NCBI GenBank assembly: GCA_032622095.1
Contig: CP136067.1
Coordinates: 56,709,899-56,773,898, forward strand
Length of the DNA stretch: 64,000 nucleotides
Reading direction: 5' to 3'
Source: Siphonodentalium dalli
Taxonomy: Eukaryota; Mollusca; Scaphopoda; Gadilida; Siphonodentaliidae
In this document: piece by piece, positions 60,395 to 64,000 of the stretch
Position numbering within the stretch: the first letter of the stretch is position 1
Layout of the letters: the number at the start of each line of letters is the position of its first letter
The notes under the pieces: model-generated
What the model saw: the letters and a program-made list of their open reading frames with translations, nothing else
What the model was told of the DNA's origin: nothing
The model's database searches: none
Program-made: the position numbers and the translations under genes

Positions 60395-60960
60395 ACATGA
60401 CTGGTGAATTCCCACGAAACGGTCGTATCGTCTTCTCACGTAGATAATCACCCCTGGTCAAATGGTCCTGCTAATGATGATCATGGGTCGTTCTGAATTA
60501 CTATGGTGTTGTTACGGCAAACTGATGCTGTTATGAAAAAGTACCGTTCTCATTTTCGCGGTGTTCGAATAATCTGCATATATCTGGGAAATCTATTATA
60601 TATGTGTATTAAACTTTCAACAACATATATATTGCGAAATATTTTAATACTGGTTGCATTAGTTTTTGCAAATCGAATATAATCAAGGCTGGTATTAACC
60701 TCGTTTTTCAAACAGCAGCGCATCCATTATATAATTTTTCAAAAATAACTATGAATGTTTCATACAGACACTGGCTTATTTCAGTCAAATCGCTCGGAAT
60801 AGCCAATCACCGCGAATACGACAACTTTAGAACACATAAGGGTAGGCCTACTTGGCAACGGAAACGGCATCAGTTTGCAATACCAGCATCATAGCAATTC
60901 AGAAGGACCACCATAATCGAAGCATACTACCAGGACCACGTGACCTGGGATGAGAATGTT
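60395..60960 (+). repeat. Block paralogous to 51240-51780
   Basis: Same order and orientation as the intronic block after the first Ig exon. No Ig exon precedes it here; a MITE copy sits just upstream instead. Confidence 0.55.
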
Positions 60961-61435
60961 CTCTAAGGATTTTACATGCAAGCGGATATCTTGAATGGTG
61001 ATATACGTGCAATATGCTTATTATTATGTCGAATTGAATTCATTTGTTTTGATGAGTCTGTATTATATATATATATGTTATACATGTTAACACGATTATT
61101 GATGATAAAGTACTTGTATCACATATTTTTCTCTTATTGTCTTTCTTAAATAGACATGGGCATACAAAGTTCAGCTGTGAATTACGATAGGAATATCGTA
61201 TATATGGGCGAGGATTCGTAGATGTAACAGAGCATACCATTTAGTTACATGTATACACATAGGCCGTGTGTGTTACGATAAATCATGTTCGGTGAAACTG
61301 GTTGGTCAACTGCCAATCGGGTCATGCGTTTCACATCCCAATAAAACACACAATAACACGAACCGGCGTCACACAATGCTGTCACAGATGACTGAAAGCA
61401 GTAGATATATAGATTAACTGGGCGTGTTTTAAACG
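60961..61435. other. Unassigned stretch
   Basis: No feature recognised. Confidence 0.45.
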
Positions 61436-61750
61436 GACAACCAATCAGATGCAAAGGTCATAGCAAGATTTAGAACCAGAAACCATAGACTCCCTATAGA
61501 AACTGGTGATTGGGAGGAATTGGATCTCTCAAAGAGAATTTGTAAAGCCTGTAATGAAGGTATAGGTGATGAATATCATGCTATTTTAGTGTGCAAAAAA
61601 CTCAAAACACTCCGAATGAAATGTATGGATAAGTACTTCTATGAAAGACCAAGTGTGTTCAAACTAAATGAGTTATTTAATTTGAACACTGATAAATTAA
61701 AGCCAATTGTAAGACTTATCAGAGAAATACCTAAGATTTTATGTGCTTAG
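61436..61750 (+). pseudogene. Reverse transcriptase C-terminal fragment
   Basis: The frame encodes VIARFRTRNHRLPIETGDWE, then a zinc-binding-like C-K-A-C...GDEYHAILVC arrangement, then K-T-L-R-M-K. This is the familiar last section of many invertebrate LINE ORF2 proteins. The frame is intact to its natural stop at 61748, but all upstream domains are missing and an in-frame stop precedes it. It is a different family from the relic at 5885-6728. Confidence 0.75.
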
Positions 61751-62110
61751 AAACACTAATGATTTACAATTTAGCAGCCCCAACCCCTATCAAATGAAAT
61801 GTGAATTTACCGCATGCACAATACCCACTTATATGAAGTGAGAATGACATAACCCGGGAATTAAGGCCCACTATATGTACTAGTGCTTCGGGCACTAAAC
61901 ATTACAAACCCGACTATACATGTTGCTGCATATGGCAACACCATCGATATTGATGGAATTATAGCTAACCGTGATGGCATGGCGGCCATGTAAGACTAGC
62001 ACCAGACTGAATTGACCTCTCATATGGAGAGTATACTTAATTGTATAAATTGTGTATATATTTTCATTATAAATTACAAATCAAATCCAAAATAATTATT
62101 ATTTGATTTG
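61436..62110 (+). mobile_element. Second non-LTR (LINE) relic, 3' end
   Basis: A plus-strand reverse-transcriptase C-terminal frame (61436-61750) is followed by about 360 bp of probable 3' untranslated sequence that fades into AT-rich text near 62080-62110. It is severely 5'-truncated. I could not find a target duplication, so both ends are approximate. Confidence 0.6.
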
Positions 62111-63735
62111 TATAAAAATGTATATGATGTTTAATCATAAATTTGATAAATAATAATCATCATGTCTGAACATAAAACCTCTCACTCTGGCTCAACTACA
62201 TTAGTAATACTGATAGTAATGGGTAAGCACTTGCACAAATAAATTGCTGCTTTCTCTCAGACTATAAATGTTAAAATCTACATATGACTTTAATTTAAGA
62301 TGTTACAATTTACATCTGACACTTAAATGAGACAGCCAATTCCAATGATTTTGATGTACCGCACTTTCCATGTAGGTACCGGTATTAAACATCATAAATA
62401 TCATAAATTCAGATGGACAGCTGTCAGCAGCTCCTAAGTAGCAAAAGGCTAACCATGTAACTATATAGATAAAAAGTGTACCATTAATTAGTTGCTGAGA
62501 ATGGTGGAACAGAGTGAGAGGTGTTAAACGAAGTTCCTTGACACTTGGGCTGAAATTGTATTTAATGGCCGATTGTGCCATTTGTGGATGAGTTAGGTAT
62601 ATTCCAGTGTAATCTATAATATAATTTATTATTTAAAATTAAGGAATCTGCATATACTTTTGTGAATAAATCATTAACAAGTGTCTGGAAACTGTAGAGC
62701 ATACTTGTAAACCGTACCACTAGTATCAAGTGGACTATACTCACCCTTTGAGCAGCATAGATATTAGTCCTTCAATCTATCATGAATTCCCTTGTGACTA
62801 ATTGCCATTAAAAAGCACTGCGGTGTGAACTGAGCTGAATCTGACACAATGTATCAATACTACCATGTTTCAATATATATCCGAATGTGCGAACATATTG
62901 AATTTAATACCGGTAACAATTGAATTTGATTTATTATTATTGACGGAACTTCGGAAGTAAAATATAAGTTGAACGTTCTCCGTATAGCAATTAACACAAA
63001 TGTCGAGTTTCCACAGCATAAATCCACATTGGATGATAGGAAATAAAATCCTGATGAAAAACTAAACATTCCGACCACTTTTGTCGCACTGGTTAAGATA
63101 ATCACTAGGTCACTGAAGCGACTCGCCCAGACACCGCATTCCATTTATAAGCAGGTCAGCACGACGTGCTGACCTAATTACACGACCTTGACACAAGTGA
63201 GGCTAACTACCCGGTATGCCCAAAGACCAATAAAGAGGGACATGAGTTAAATTGCCACTGATCTGGTGGTCCGATGACCCGAATATATTAATATAATTTA
63301 AAATATACCATGCCAAATCGTAATTATCACAGATATATTGCTGACCAAAAATATTATTCCATGCCCTATTTATGACCTATATGCCGTATATGGACCATTA
63401 CATTATATGAAATGATTGCTTCTAAAAGTTAGTTGAAACCTGTAAAACACGTAAAATTTAAGCTTAATGTAATATGTTCTCCTATGAATGAGAGGTGTAA
63501 GGCGAGTAAGACAGTGAGTAACACCACACACCACCCTATTACAGATACATGTACGAATACACCCTTTCAATGATAGGCTTAATTAACTAAGATAATCCGT
63601 ACAAATTCAAAATATGATAATATGTATCTATAGAGCAATAATTGTAATCCGTATTCAATTAATGTATTTAAAAATGAATTGCTAGTGGTGGTGGGTGGTT
63701 TTAAGTGCGCATGTGATGGCACTGGGCCCTACCTG
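62111..63735. other. Stretch without recognisable genes
   Basis: No supported gene. A near-perfect hairpin occupies 63153-63175. Open frames reach 94 codons (62860-63144, minus) without a domain. Confidence 0.45.
63153..63175. repeat. 11-bp-arm palindrome
   Basis: AGGTCAGCACG, one base, CGTGCTGACCT. The arms are perfect, and AGGTCA half-sites point inward from both ends. Function unknown. Confidence 0.8.
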
Positions 63736-63960
63736 ATTATCAGCTGCCATGTGTCGCACCACGACACTGGACGGGATAGTCAGTGGGGGCCCAGATCATT
63801 TTTTGGAAAGTCAGGATGCGTGGTGTGATCGTTATGGTGGCGCGTGCGTGATGTATATTGTATTTTGATTTTGTATTTTGTATTTTGTCTTGTATGTCAT
63901 ATATTTTCTTGACGAAGGCAATAAAACTATTGAAATGAAACTATTGAAATTTTCGACATA
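63736..63960 (+). mobile_element. Probable retroposon 3' tail
   Basis: A GC-rich segment (GGCCCTACCTGATTATC, GTGGGGGCCCAG) leads into TTTTGTATTTTGTATTTTG, then TTGACGAAGGCAATAAA and two CTATTGAAAT units. The order of T-rich run, GACGAAGGCAATAAA and short 3' repeats is typical of invertebrate LINE 3' ends. No coding part is present and the window ends soon after, so this is tentative. Confidence 0.4.
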
Positions 63961-64000
63961 ATTTGGAGCGACGGATACGATAGGTTGATAAATAAACGAA

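Noticed and set aside
1-64000. tRNA, rRNA and snRNA genes
   Set aside because: I looked for B-box-like GGTTCRANNCC strings and paired A-boxes and for familiar rRNA or snRNA text. Isolated partial matches had no supporting structure.

Overview
This is eukaryotic, almost certainly metazoan, nuclear DNA. It is AT-rich, has no operon-like gene packing, and is dominated by interspersed and nested transposable-element remnants. One plausible multi-exon gene is visible, with consensus splice sites and phase 1-1 immunoglobulin (Ig) exons. The non-LTR retrotransposon relics, abundant MITE-like elements and minisatellite-bearing foldback elements would fit a marine invertebrate such as a mollusc or other lophotrochozoan. 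That is an inference; the species cannot be named from the sequence.

Layout. 1-5371: mostly unannotatable DNA with one retroposon-like repeat (3606-4390). 5388-8454: a 5'-truncated, frameshifted non-LTR retrotransposon on the minus strand, bounded by a 16-bp target duplication. It is split by a 1,669-bp foldback element (6729-8397) built from palindromic 22-bp arrays around an 11-14-bp satellite. 8471-13833: nothing recognised. 13834-19046: a 2.6-kb block present twice in tandem and almost identical; each copy contains a degenerate ~160-bp tandem repeat. 21390-23803: a dispersed repeat and a pair of ~530-bp inverted arms. 23804-35230: mostly blank, with a TA-flanked palindromic MITE (30043-30172) and other repeat copies.

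35471-58034 (+): a candidate Ig-superfamily gene in five phase-compatible exons: signal peptide, V/I-like Ig domain, second Ig domain, short stalk, and a terminal hydrophobic exon with a stop. Together they give 912 coding bases (303 codons plus stop). Intron 1 would be about 15.2 kb and is packed with elements: a TTAA-flanked element holding two identical 159-bp palindromes (37029-38062), several copies of a TTAA/CCCTTT MITE family, and a ~5.96-kb foldback element (43797-49752) inserted inside one of those MITEs. The big foldback has 1.6-1.8-kb inverted arms, inner inverted ~42-bp minisatellite arrays and a small palindromic core. Three short related segments (near 52534, 57068 and 57237) can encode a tyrosine-containing tail of the type [FY]ELV[DE]YD and may be alternative or decayed cytoplasmic-tail exons.

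58035-64000: more repeats, a second non-LTR reverse-transcriptase relic (61436-61750, plus strand) and a probable retroposon 3' tail near the right edge. Apart from the Ig gene, nothing here looks like a conserved functional gene. Most of the window's interest lies in the nested foldback elements and in the Ig gene that appears to carry one of them in its first intron.
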